Shown here: positions 1-13,000 of the stretch, piece after piece | Position numbering within the stretch: position 1 is the stretch's first letter | How the letters are laid out: each line of letters starts with the position of its first letter | Assembly (NCBI RefSeq): GCF_000150275.1 | Contig: NW_002060943.1 | Coordinates: 2,225,907 to 2,289,906, forward strand | DNA from: Trichoplax adhaerens | Taxonomy: Eukaryota > Placozoa > Uniplacotomia > Trichoplacea > Trichoplacidae | Length of the DNA stretch: 64,000 bases | Direction: 5' to 3' | The notes under the pieces: generated by a model | What the model saw: only the letters and a program-made list of their open reading frames with translations | Told to the model about the DNA's origin: nothing | Databases searched by the model: none | Program-made: the position numbers and the translations under genes

Positions 1-748
1 TGAAGAAGCTGGCAAAAACTTAGATAAGAGTCTGTTTATTCGGGAAATGGATGTTTCATCGGATAGCAGTGTCGAAAAAGCGGTTAAAGACATCATTGCT
101 GCCGAGGGTAGAGTTGATGTTGTTATCAACAATGCTGGTCAAGGTTTATTTCACCCTAATGAAACACTACCAATGGAAGTTGCTGAAAGTATCATGAACT
201 GTAACTTTCTGGGTACTGTTCGTGTTTGCAAAGCTGTTTTGCCCACAATGAAGAAACAAAGATCAGGTCATATCATCAACGTTAGCAGCCTTGGTGGATG
301 TATCGCTGTTCCTTTCAATGCGGTCTACTGCGCTTCCAAATTTGCTATGGATGGCTACAGTGAAGCTCTGGCACCTGAATTGCGCCGTTTCAATGTCAAC
401 GTATCGGTCGTATGTCCAGGGCCAGTTAGCACCAGCTTCGTTGATAATGTTAAGGCTATGAACCAAGAAAAGGATCTCGACATGTTTGAAGCTGAACCAG
501 AAACGAAAGAAATTATCCAGACCGTATTTACTACCATGTTTAATCGTTTCTCGCATTTAGGACAGACCCCTCAAGATATTGCTGATGTTATTGTTGCCTT
601 GATGAAGGAAGAGAAGCCAAGATATAGGGTTGCAACTAGTGAAGGTCTGACAAAGTACATTGATTTGAAATTCAAAGATAGTTCTGGTGATGACATAATC
701 AAGCTTTCCTACGATAATTATGTCTGCGGAAAAGCACCCACCTCCTAA
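1..748 (+). CDS. RDH8/HSD17B1-type short-chain dehydrogenase, 3' part
   Basis: Open from the first bases (frame starting at nt 2) to a TAA at 746-748, so the N-terminal Rossmann start with the TGxxxGxG loop lies before the window. Seen: NNAG at 128-139, an IINVSS strand carrying the catalytic Ser, the YCASK catalytic Tyr/Lys pair at 326-340, and a PGPV segment after it. The family reduces or oxidises steroids or retinoids with NAD(P)(H). The spacing after the active site (NFLGTVR, YCASKFAMDGY, GQTPQDIADVI, then a DSSG tail) resembles RDH8 and HSD17B1 more than DHRS7, but substrate cannot be deduced. At least 248 residues are present in one uninterrupted exon. Possible polyA signals AATAAA lie at 993-998 and 1358-1363. 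The gene converges on RWDD4. Confidence 0.88.
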   Translation, partial: EEAGKNLDKSLFIREMDVSSDSSVEKAVKDIIAAEGRVDVVINNAGQGLFHPNETLPMEVAESIMNCNFLGTVRVCKAVLPTMKKQRSGHIINVSSLGGCIAVPFNAVYCASKFAMDGYSEALAPELRRFNVNVSVVCPGPVSTSFVDNVKAMNQEKDLDMFEAEPETKEIIQTVFTTMFNRFSHLGQTPQDIADVIVALMKEEKPRYRVATSEGLTKYIDLKFKDSSGDDIIKLSYDNYVCGKAPTS

Positions 749-2768
749 AAAGTTGGCTGGATACCCCAAAACATCGAACCTCCTTCATGTGGCACATCAC
801 CACACATCAATCCATTATGGTTTCTTCGCTACGTTGGCTTGTTCCTCGTAGTTTATAAATCGAAATAGATTAGCGCCTAAATTTAAAGTAAACATTACTA
901 CTGCCTTTTGCATTTCCTTACTTTGATACGGGAGTTATCAGTACAAGTACCGTGCTATTTTATTTTTCCTTCAGATAACACACTTTCAAATGAATAAATG
1001 CATTAACACCCATGAATCTATTCTATTTTTGGCTGTTGTATCACGATTAAACTCGTGACTTATCAATCTTACAATTGCTCGCAATGCTGTGAAGATTGTG
1101 AAATATAGCACTAGTATCATTGTACAAATATGTATAACTGTCGTAAGTGCAAACAGCGACTGACATTTGAATCGAAGTCGTTTATCAGCAGAACTCCTGT
1201 AGCCTCTTAGTGTTGTAGTATCAATTCTTGACATTAGATTCTGAGGAACTGCTGTAAACTGCGTACCATCAACCAAATTTTTGAAGGCTTGATCATTTCC
1301 TGTTATTAATTAGCGTAGTATACTAATTAACTATAGCCCTATTTACAAATTTAACGTAATAAAGCATAAGCGATGCTTGGAAACTAAAAAAATGTGGTAT
1401 TGCTTGTTGCATGATCAGTTAACTACTTCATATTCTACAATTTTGTCCATGACGCGATATCGAATTAATTTAAAGCCTACTTAATTAGATTTCTATCAAG
1501 TTTATTACATCTAATTCAGTAGCCAGTGTTACGAGCAAAGTAAATTAGCCAAAATCATTTGGAAATATACTCGTATATCTGTATTTGAGCGTATACCGAT
1601 TGTGTAATAGCAGTAGTACTCATCGCTAAATCAAATACAAAATTTGAGAATGCGAGGATGCAGCACATAATTAGACATTCTACGGTAGTTAAAGGTAAAC
1701 TAGTTGTTAACACGATCCGCATCCAAAATTGATCATTGCCAATTTACAGAAGTGGATTTTCAACATGCGCAATTCCATCATAGTTAGACTAGTACTCAGT
1801 AAATTCACCAATTATACGCGCTTTATTTTATGGCATTGCAAATCTTAATGCTTACTAAAACAGGATATAACTCAATTTTTAAATTGGTATTAACAATAAT
1901 AATACATTGTACGAATATAGTACGCTTATGTATAGTTATGCTTCTTGTAATGACCCTTTCTATAATTATAATTAATACACGTATTACATAGACAACTGAT
2001 TCCATCAACGATATCTTTGCTCTGTAATATTGATAAGTGATAATATATGTTTAAAACATTCTTGGATCCTTTAAATTTAATTTATAATTAATTTCAGTCA
2101 GTATTTTTATACAATTTAAAGATGCTTTCATACACTAATATCTTTAATGTATTATTTAGTAACAGTAAGAATAACAGGTGCTTTAAGGTATGATTTCAAC
2201 TGCCAGTAAATTTTATTAGAGAAAAAAGAATTACATTTCAAGTTATTAATACAACTTTTATATCTCATATACTGTATTAACCTTAAGCATACCAATGCAG
2301 GAAACGACCATCCTTATACCTTATTATGTACATAATAATATAGAAGTGTCGAATATTGTAAATTACTGTAAATAATGCTGTTTTTCATACATGTATTTCC
2401 ATTTTTCCTCAGATAAGAAATTTTAGACGGACCTTTACCGTTTAGGATGGCTGACCTCCAGTTTTACTCAACTAACAGTTAAATGGTAATGAACGGGCCC
2501 AGTTAGAAATAGTATAAAAAATATTTTGAATCAGCTTTAAGCAATTGATAACATAATCTATACTTACGTGCTAGATTGATGAGTACGGTATTCCCGTTAA
2601 GCGACGTCATGTGAAAGAATAACAAAGTTGATATTAATAACAGTTTCTTAACTCAACGGAAACTCATACGTGAATATGATTTTTTACACGTTGAGCTACA
2701 CTATAGTTACTGTGCAAAGCTGAAAATTACTTAAGAGACGATACGTGCAATTATGACTCCGTTAACTA
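749..2768. other. intergenic, between two convergent 3' ends
   Basis: About 2 kb between the SDR stop and the proposed RWDD4 stop. It must hold both 3' UTRs. A 96-codon frame on the minus strand (986-1276) starts only with TTG and has no homology I recognise. Otherwise I see AT-rich unique sequence and no repeat or RNA gene. Confidence 0.5.
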
Positions 2769-5458
2769 CTAGAAACAAAAATGCTATCTTCAGTACAGTA
2801 TAATGTGGAGTTGCGAATACCACTCATTAAATTGTATAATTGATACCTTTATTATATCTACCCAGTTCCATCCTCGAGGTCTTTCGTCATTTAAGACTGT
2901 TAACAATTAGATAGATGTAAAAATACCTTTACGGAACGTGGCAATCATATGAATTGGAAAGTTCGTACTGTAAGTTAATAACTATTGAGATCCGGATAGA
3001 ATACTAAGTTCATACTTACAGCCTCTGTCCGCTAATCTCCGCTTCTGCTGCTTTGATAGATGTTCTTTTTTGTCCTTTACAGTAGTGGTTGATTTCACTT
3101 GGTCAGACTCATGTTTATTCCCCTCAGACTAGAAGCATTTATGAATTCATCACAAGTTATTAATAATACTGGTGATTAACAGTTTCTTTAATTAAACATT
3201 ATTACTTCTTGTTGATTGCTTTCCTGAACTACTATTAACTCATCCAGATGTTCCTTGATCCATTCAAATAATGTATACGTTAAAGCCGATCCGATTAATT
3301 CTTGAGACTATTGTAAAAAATAGATAGATGGCAAAATAAGATTGATGGTTATTACTGGTATAATAAAAGTTTAAGTAATCCTCTTATATGTTAGTAAATT
3401 TTCAGTTTTCAATTCAATTAATATTGAAGTCAGGTCATTAATTGGAAACAGTGGCCATGGACAGTTTCAGAATAACATTTAGAATTAATGCAGTAATATA
3501 AAGATGCTTGCTCATTTGCAATCAATACTGTAGAAGTTGAGCTGCTATTCGCAAGATCTTTTTTGTGGTATGATTGAATTTTCGAAAGGATAGTGAAAAT
3601 AACTCCATTAAGATAAGGATGTTTGATCGTTAATATGGTATATGATTAATCAATAAATAATTCTTTCCTGGAAAGATTTTTGATTTACGTTTTGAGGTAG
3701 AATAGAACCATACATCTATTCATGTACTTTATTTTTCAATCAAAATACGATAAATTAAGTTTCGTTATTGTATTTCATCTTAATTTTGTAGCATTGCAAT
3801 TTACACTCATTATGCAATGACGACTTTAGATATCAAAATCTTTATGACTTTAAATAGAACAAGGAATGTACTTATGGTACTATCACACAACCGAAATCAA
3901 ACAGCGTTTAATTAAAATTATAAACTTAACATTATTATCGTTATCAGTGTCGAGAGTCTACAGAAATATTACGTTACCTCCAGCAGTAATCTGTCGACGA
4001 TTGACTTTTTTTGTGTAGAGTTTCTGTAGTTAGATAATGATATGTGTAAATTTGCATTCTGATATGGCTTTACGGGCATATTACAGAATCGACGGAATTG
4101 CTAATTTATTGAATATTTCACATGGAAATTGCTATTGAAAGAACTTACAGGTGATTATTATAAAATGCATCTAAATTGAATTCGGGAAGAGCGTCGGGAT
4201 AATTTTCAGTCCATATAATATGAACTAAGAATGATTTTGGGCTTCCTTCATCTCCAAACTATATTAAAATGAAATGAGATACAGTTAAGTTCCAATAAAG
4301 ATTTGCAGTAGTGATCTCTACAGGGAATCAATACAACTGAAATGTTGTCATCTGTGAAATAGTTCGCTATCCATTCATGATTTACACGAATTTGCTCAAT
4401 GGCCGATACTGAAATATCAGCGTTATTAGGCTACTGTTAGAACAGTTTGTAATTCATTTCCAAATTTTAAAGTGTTGGTAAGGTGTCCGCTGTAAATTTT
4501 TTACTGATAGCTATTAATACGAATGACAGTATAGGCTATATACTAGTATACGTATATAGGAGAACTGATTGAATAGTTAAGCATACGCGTATACTATATC
4601 TTGGGTCAGACTGCATGCAATCTACTTGTATACCACCTAAATTGCGTGATCAGATTCAGATTTAGTACACAATCTGACGTCTAAGCAAACGTGAATATTC
4701 ATCGTTTTATATTACCACACGTCTATATGCTACATATTCTGTAAGAGTATAATGACTATAACGCAAGTCAATATATCAATGTACGTATTGCAGATAGCAT
4801 AAGTGTCATATCTAATAAAATACTACACTATTTTTAACCAAATGCTCAGATCTTTTGTAGAAAAAAGGCTCTGATTTTAGATACTCGTATACTATCCAAT
4901 CACAGTGTCATAATCTGATGACTAGTACTGCTATGCTAATACCAATACAGTATTTGCTACTTTTGCTGTATGAATATCAACGATCCAATGCTCTTTTCAT
5001 GAATTGACGCGTTATTGATTTTATAATTATTATTATACGATATTAATCGTATGATTATAACTTTGATGAGTTTACTTCCTAAAATTAGTTGTTAGCGAAC
5101 CATGAAGGAAAATCGTTGATCGGATATTTTCTTGAAATTTTCATCGGATTCGTAAATCGAGCATAAAACTTCAGCTTCCTCCTACGGTAATAAATATACA
5201 ATGAATTGTATGTAGACGTTTAGAGAGCCAGTAATAGATTGACCGGAGTCCTGATTATACAGTATATCTATATACTACTAGTCATGACAATATAATGTAT
5301 TATATGTCGTAGTACTGTAATTGATTAAAATTACGTTAATATCCACGAGATCTACTGTACATTACCCATGTTTATCAAGGCAATACTAGAAAAAGGAATA
5401 GATCCCCATTCCCAAATTTCTTTACCGTTTGTGATTCTTGATAGTCTATCTCTTCCAT
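2769..5458 (-). CDS. RWDD4: RWD domain-containing protein 4
   Basis: Seven short exons, all phase-compatible: 5426-5458 (MEEIDYQESQT), 5101-5181, 4149-4258, 3978-4023, 3206-3307, 3020-3128, 2847-2896, then a proposed last exon 2769-2783 (HFCF, stop). The product is about 181 aa against 188 in human RWDD4. Seen: the RWD start EVLCSIYESDENF, a central segment with FLVHIIWTENYPDALPEF, the helix LTYTLFEWIKEHLDE, and the diagnostic C-terminus KKEHLSKQQKRRLADR followed by PRGWNWVDIIK. The RWD fold mediates protein binding; the function of RWDD4 is poorly known. The donor after exon 2 (GTTCGC) is weak and the 15-nt final exon is the least certain part. The gene diverges from SLF1-a across repeat-rich DNA. 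Confidence 0.9.
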
Positions 5459-5699
5459 TTTAAGACCAAACAGGGCAAGCTGGTTAGTGACTATCGACTG
5501 ATGAATGTTAGTTGTAATATACACTAATTTTGGGCTGTATATGATCACCAGAGAAACTCAATTAACCCAGATAAAATGTAGGAGAGGAGTCCATACCATG
5601 AGTTTGCGAGACGAGCAGATCAAATGTGGACGTAAGCGTTGATGCATTCGGCTTGATGCTCTTGATGCTTGAGGTCTCTTAGCTCACTGGATTGTCAAC

Positions 5700-6215
5700 A
5701 CGCTACAGTACACTGTCAGTACAGTACAGTACAGAAGCCTGCGGAGGAGATACTGTACAGTACTAAGGTTTGGACCAGACCAGATGATGAAGACCTGTAC
5801 AGTACAGTACAGTACACTGTACAGTACAGAAGCCTGCGGAGGAGATACTGTACACTGTACAGTACTAGGGTTTGGACCAGACCAGATGATGAAGACCTGT
5901 ACAGTGTACAGTACAGAAGCCTGCGGTGGAGATACTGTACTGTACACTGTACTAGGGTTTGGACCAGACCAGAGGATGATGACCTGTACTGTACACTTGT
6001 ACAGTGCAGTACAGGACAGTACTGTACAGAAGCCTGCAGAGGAGATACTGTACTGTACTGTACACTGTACCGGGATCCGGACCGGATCAGATCATGAAGA
6101 CCTCTACTGTACAGTGTACAGTACAAGTATACAATGTACAGTACAGTGTACAGTACAGTACGGTACAGTATGAAAGCCTGCGAATACACGGTACGGTGTA
6201 AAGTTACTGAACCTC
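5700..6215. repeat. GTAC-rich tandem array, about 90-145 bp unit
   Basis: Four to five degenerate copies of a unit containing AGAAGCCTGCGGAGGAGATA, runs of (A)CTGTAC/GTACAG, and a GGTTTGGACCAGACCAGATG segment. Unit starts (AGAAGCCTGC) fall near 5733, 5828, 5914 and 6026, with a decayed copy near 6171. The array lies about 240 bp upstream of the RWDD4 start codon and about 850 bp upstream of SLF1-a. It opens overlapping frames on both strands (5669-6231) that are low-complexity artefacts. Confidence 0.85.
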
Positions 6216-6535
6216 TGTTAAATGAGCACATTATCGTAAACCGTCAGTAAAGCGACGGGAGCTTGCACTAATATATATATACAGTATATACAGTATATAT
6301 TATACAGTATGAATGAGTGGGTAAGAGTGTTCCACATAGCTAAAAATGGAGAGTTACTGTAAGATTAGAGAAATGCGGTATGTATATCAGTATATGTCAT
6401 ACACTCTACTACTACACAGTACACGGTATAAAGTTACTGAACCTCTGACAGGTCTACGACAAATGGTAATACTATCTGTTAAATGAGCACATTATCGTAA
6501 ACCGTCAGCAAAGCGACGGGAGTTTGCACTAGTGA
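6190..6535. repeat. direct duplication, about 80-110 bp copies
   Basis: The block around 6196-6270 (AAAGTTACTGAACCTCTG, TTAAATGAGCACATTATCGT, AAGCGACGGGAG) recurs at 6430-6535. The second copy carries about 30 extra bases (ACAGGTCTACGACAAATGGT...) between CCTCTG and TTAAATGAGC. TA/CAG-rich microsatellite sequence (about 6270-6310) separates the copies. Confidence 0.85.
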
Positions 6536-7072
6536 TCTATTTAAATAACTGTACTGTACTGTACACTATCAGAGAATGGGCGGGATTTGTGCGTACTGTA
6601 AGAAATTTTCATTTAGTACTGTAACGACTTTAGACTATTGACAGACTTTAGGTGAAAATTAGAACAAATCTATAGAAACAAAAGCCAGATTGACATCCTT
6701 GAGTTATTGGGCTACGTCTACATACAAGCTTTTATCTACTTTGGGCTCGATTTAGCCTACACAATTTATTCTCCTTAGTGCCACCGAAAAGAATCCCACT
6801 GTACTTACTGTACAGTACAGTATACTGTACTGTAGTCGGCGAGGTACCGCCACTTTCGATAACCGAGAAGCATTCCATAGTGAGTTGTGACTGCAAACTG
6901 TAGCGTCATCGCTGCTTACTGTACTGTACCGTACTGTGGGCGCGCAATAACCTGAGCAGACCAGAGCGGAAGTTGTCCATTAGGCGTGATCTCCGAAAGC
7001 CATCTCTTGCTCAGCTGGCTTTGCATGTTGAAGAAGCATTTTTCAATCATTAGACCATGAGAATGAATAACT
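6536..7072. other. 5' flank of SLF1-a
   Basis: About 540 bp with scattered CTGTAC/GTACAG clusters (near 6550, 6800-6832, 6920-6938) and no credible coding frame. It presumably includes promoter and 5' UTR of SLF1-a; no clear TATA or initiator could be assigned. Confidence 0.4.
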
Positions 7073-10000
7073 ATGCCGTTAAGCGTTAAAGGTAAAACAG
7101 GTAAATTGCAGTTTATTGGATTTACCAATACTGAAAGGAAAAATTTAGCCAGTAAATATAAAAAACTGGATGGGAAAATCGGTAAGAGTAAGGTATGTTA
7201 TTGCCGCTAAAAATGGCATCAAATTCCTGCAATACTTCACGTTGTCAACCCTGGTTTCTTTCTTGCACTAGTTATACCGTAACATATAGATCATCGCTTG
7301 TTCGATTGCAATGCTTGATTAAGGCGCTTTAGGTGCAATGAGGTAGTAACAACGTCAAGATGACTTGAAAGGCTTTAGCTTACTCTTTTCACCTTATGAT
7401 GAATACAATGATTCAAAATGCTTTGCATTAAGATTGCTCAATGGCGGATAGATAAAAGTTAAAAATCAAAACAATACTGTACAGTTAATAGTGGAATATA
7501 CTTCTTGTACGTAGCAACTATCGTATACTAATGGTAACGAACTTTAAGGGATGCACCATGTTATAGTTGTAGGCTTTATTGATTAGTAGTGTTATTGCAG
7601 TTCTATCTAGTCGTGACATCAACCCATGTTATTATTTTGATCTGGATGAACGTCTGCTAAACTTGCTGCCGACTGCATTACACAGTATAGGTGTAGAAAG
7701 TGCAAAATGCAATCTTGCAATTTCTCCTAGTCACTCAGTACAAAGGTGAAAACTATTACTCTACGGACGTTGATTGTATTGGTAGATACAGCGCAGTTGT
7801 TTCATTGGATCATGATTACTTTATCCAATGCTCTCAAGTCTACTACAGTACAGTATTATGTCTTAACAGCAGTCAATGACGTAATAGAATAGATTGCTAA
7901 AAAGAGGATTCCGAACGTTCCTGAGCAAATTTGCTTTCAACTTATACCAAACACATGCCTGTATTTCCATTTTTAAACGATAATGTTTGTACGTCAATAT
8001 TATGAAGATTAATAATCGTAATAATGTCTTCTCCATTGATTCATTTCTGCAGACGCTACTCACTCAAACCACGCATATTATTTGTGAACAACCAGAGACA
8101 ACAAATCTATTTCTTGCTGCCTGTGTAAGAGGTAAAGCCAATTTTGTATTTCTTATGACGTAGAATCGACTGTTGCTATGGATAGTGCTACATTTTAAAG
8201 TAGGCGATGGGTTGTATTGCCAGTAGCAACCATCGTATAACGTACATTATGTTGAAGGATGTTCATATGATGCAGTCTTATATCTACAAGGTTACTTTAT
8301 GAATGTCAAGTGTCCCTTATGTTATACTATTTATGTTATGTTATTAAATACTGTAATAGCGAGCAACTTCTACACATTGCTTTACTTACCGTACTTTCAT
8401 GCTATCTTTCTATCATTTGATGATGAATAAATTACATCGAAAAACTTGTTGAACTGTACTGGAAAATTGTAGAAATGCTACGATTGTACTATTTTTTGCC
8501 GCATTCGTGATTAGATATACTTATAGTAACAAGTACAGTATGAAGTGAATACTTTGTTACACAAGCCTGAAGTATTAGTTTCATGTAATAAAAACTAGAT
8601 ATTATTTCTTTCATTAAGATAATTCAACGAATGTAATATGTATAGAAATACGCTTTTCATGTTGTATGATTCCTAAACAGGAAACTAAGGATCTGTAATA
8701 CACTACAGTACTACAACTATCGCAGTCGTTCGAATAGTAACAGTACTAACTAATGATGACATTATGGTTTTACTGATAGGAATTTGGATACTCAAGAAAT
8801 CTTTCATCGAAGATAGCGCTAAAGCTGGATGTTTATTACCTGAAAGGGAATATGAATGGTCAATCCGCGACCATCACAATTACCCCGCAATTGAAGAAGG
8901 TCTGCTTCAAGCTCCGCAATACTGGAGGCTGAAAAAAGAGAAAGGCTTAACTTTATTCCCAGAGAAAACAACCGCTGTTGTTTATGGTAGCGATTCAGAG
9001 AAAGAAAATCAATTTGAAAAGTAAAGTTATACTCATGCGACATAAAAAGTTTAATGCGATAGTATGGATCTTTCAAAGTGTCTGCTAATTGTATAAACTA
9101 TGTCGATTGTTATATAGGATATTAAAATGGGGTGGAGTTCGTTGTACGAAGCCAGAGATCTTTCAACAATCTCCCACACCGGTTGATTATCTCTTTTATG
9201 ATGAAAAACATTCCTATCTTAAACGACAATATGAAAGCTATTGTAAAATAGGTAGGTTTCCTACCAAAACTATTACAGAAAGGATACTTCAGCAGGTAAT
9301 TTACCCTTATATAGATTTACTTTAAATAGATAACTTGTAACAACTGTTTGATAATATTTATTATAGTCTCGCTGTAATTACCTGTGCATAGCAATACAGT
9401 AGTGCTACGTTATACAATTACTGGCGATGCGCTAAAAAATAGCATAGTTTGCATAATAGTCTATTCTATATATACGTATGTAGAAATATGGAATAAAATA
9501 ATTACACATCGTATATTTATTTCTCGCCAAATTTTTGCTTTCGTCTTATTCCTGGTATCGATTTAGCCCTTTCAAAATTCTACTTGGACAGAAAATACTA
9601 ATAATCCTTCAGGTTAATAAATAAAACGAACATGACATTGTCTAACAATTTTGACATCTATGTAAATTTATAATTGCCTAGTAATAGTAATGGACATGAC
9701 TATGTAGGATATTAGCTATATTAGCTACATTGAAAATGTATTCGCTTTATTATGTACACCTTTATTTTAGCATAAGTTATACTAAGATGTATAAATTATG
9801 AATTATTTTACAGAGACCAAAAAGAGAAAGGATCCAGACTACCTCTCACCTATCAATGCTCTTCCGGTAAAGCGAGTTGCTACTGAAAATCCTGACACAT
9901 TTGATTACACAAAGAAATTGGTTCGTCCTAATCTTCTTCGCATACCCATATGTAAAGATCATGATCAAATATGCCTGGATAGGCTATTTCTTTTATACGC

Positions 10001-13000
10001 TGTTGAGAGTGTAAGTAAATTTAGTACAAAGTATTGATAAAATTTCTTAGGGGTTTACTAGTCTACTGATATCAAATTATTCTTTGTAATATTACATCAT
10101 AATGTATTCAGAAACATCAAAAAGGAGACGAGAATCTAAAGGTTATGCCTTCGACTGAAGTATCACAATTCGGCACTCATCTTGACCACCAAAATTACTA
10201 TCCTGCAATCGAAATTGCGAAAAAATGCCTATTGAAATATTATCCTCCGTCAAGTGTTTTGCATGACATAATGACGAAACTCATTACTGTATGAAATGCA
10301 CGATTACCTTTTTAGCGCAAAATCTTTACTGATACGTTAATGCATGTATGTAGTTATCATTTGTCGTACTGACTCTGTTGATTAATTATCTTTCATTGTT
10401 AGGAAAGTAATGATGATCTAATCATGAATGAGGGGTTCGGCCTTCTTACAGAGTGCTTACAGCGTTATCCTCCTAAAATGATGAGAATGAAAAAGATATA
10501 CATGTTGTCATTTTGTACCGATAGATCGATAAATCAGTACGAATCGTGTTCAGTGGAAACAATTAATATGGAAATGTGGAACAATATTATGCAAAAGATT
10601 GAAAAGTAATTAATTACGAATATTGGTTACAATCTTTTTAAAAATTTGAAAAAAGATATTCGTTTACATACTACTAATTACCAGTATGGATAAATTATAA
10701 AATTTTTTCGATTTATTTCATTAAAGTGTATCAAAGAAAGAAGAAAAATGTGATGTCCTAATCTTGCGCTTTATTGTTCAATTGCTATGGACTGATTACA
10801 AGATATTCTATGATGGGTTGTAAGTGATCCTGACAAGATAGCTTTACACCATCGTATTTTCGATTTATATAAATACTGAAACCAGACTACTGTTACTTTA
10901 CTATTGTTATTATAGGATCGGTAAGAAAGAAAAGAAAGATGATCGCCCGATTTTTTTTTCTCTACTATGGCCTGGAAACTTTTATCAAACTGCCTCTGTA
11001 TCGCAGAAGAGTATAGAGTTGATGGATGCTTTTTTTGGGGTATATCAGCAAAGTTCTGATTTGTCTGATGATTGTGTGAGTGTCCGTTGTGTTAGGATGT
11101 AATTCTTAGTTTTAATCCTTTTAATAATTCTTAGGTTGACATTTCAGTAACTAACCATCATATTTAATACTGTTTGTTGTTTCGTCATCAGATAAATTTA
11201 ATACATTCATTACTTATATTATCGGGTGACTGCTGCGCACGTCAAGAAATGACTAGCTATTATAAATCGAATAATACGACTATACTTGGCGACTATGCAA
11301 TAGAATTTGCGATAAAGCTAGCTGGAAAAATAGATCAAATTAAAGATAGTAAGCGAAAACTAGCCCTATTGGAAAGCTTAGCATTGGACTGGCTGGTAGC
11401 CTGCGTATCTGAATATATACTCTTAACATTTCATCATCCGAACAATTTGAACAGCGGTCTACAAAAAGAAGTTAAATCGCTGTCATTGCAAAAAATTGTA
11501 AGGCAGCAATTAATTACAAATTGTTTTAGTATCTATTATTACATTAACTTTTAGTTAATATGGTTAATGTTATGAAACTGTCTATATCCAAGGTCATATA
11601 AAAATATAAAGTGCATTACATACCGACATTCTTAATATATTTCAGGTTAAGAATTATTTCGAATTGATTCCATATGGACGTCAATTGCTATCAAATGATA
11701 AGAGAGATATTAGGTAACAAATAAAAATTGTAAACGTTAGTAATGGCTATTCGACTGAATAGATACGTTGATTGATGTAATGGTATAAGAAATACTGTAT
11801 ATTGAGACATAGATAGGTATTATGCTCAATCCGTGTTATGGTTCGAATTGTTTGTATAAGAGTCTGTTGTACACACCAATAATGAGATCATTTATCGATT
11901 GACATTATCATCATAAATAAAGTAGTGCCGTTAGCAAAGGGACAATCATTGAGAAAAGAAATGCTAAAGGTTGGTGTAACTAATTTTTTATAGTTAATGA
12001 TCGATCAGGTGATTGCAATATTATCTTTAGAGTTTTATAAATATCACTACCTGATCTTGTTGATTAGGGAAAAGTAGATTATAAACTACATTACCGCAAC
12101 TGTCTGATGTGATATAGGCAACATTTACAAGAAAATTTACTATATTATAGTTAAGTGGATTACTAAAGGAAAATTTTCTTACCAACAATTAGGCGAGACA
12201 CGATTGCACGTCGCTTGCAAACGAAATGATGTAGGAACAATTGAAGCGTTAATTGGTGAAGGCGCCGAAGTTAATGTCGTTGACAATTGTGGTTGGACAC
12301 CGTTACATGAAGCTTGCAATCACGGACACATCGATGCTGTGCATACTATTATTAAATGCTCGCAAAAATATTCTAAAGACTTAAATTTCTCTGCTAATGG
12401 AGATGGCGGCATTACGCCAATGCATGATGCGATCCTGAATGAACACTATGAGGTAGCAAAAGTACTGGTGCAATATGGAGGTAAGCTCCCTCATGTTTAT
12501 ATTTTTTTTAAATTTTGCCTTAACATTAGATTGAAATCCCATTCTACTTTACTCATTAACCTATTATAAGGAGGATGTCTGCTGAAATATAAAGGCAATT
12601 GCCAATTATCGCCACTAGATCTATCAATTGACGAGAGTGTTGTCAAGGAATTGGAGGATTTTGCTGATAGTATCGAATATCGAAAAGACTACCAAAAAAT
12701 ATGTCGTTCGTGCAGAAAGTTGCGAATTATACTTAACTGCTCTTGCAAATTTAATTGATGTACAAATTACACAGTATTTTATTCAAGAACGTTTTAAAGA
12801 TAAAGAAAGAGGTGATGACACTGTTTTTATACAAGAAAATGTTAAGCATAATAATCAGAGATTAAGTAATTCACGGAATATCATGAAAGACGCTTTTAAT
12901 AATCTTCCTCGCCTCGAAAAGCATATTTCTTCTATCATTGAGCGCCAAGATAAAACTGAGAAATGTAAATTGTTATTAGCCAAGATTAATCTTGATTTGT

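Noticed and set aside
986-1276. 96-codon minus-strand frame with a hydrophobic middle
   Set aside because: No ATG, no recognisable family, no convincing partner exon, and it overlaps the SDR 3' UTR. An acceptor-like AACAG lies upstream, so it is not fully excluded.
5669-6231. Overlapping frames of 65-171 codons on both strands
   Set aside because: Translations of the GTAC tandem array (endless TVQY/CTVQ); open because the repeat word lacks stops.
7590-7745. Candidate extra exon of SLF1-a reading DLDERLLNLLPT
   Set aside because: It would break the phase with the exon at 8053, while joining 7192 directly to 8053 gives the human-like BRCT1 in phase.
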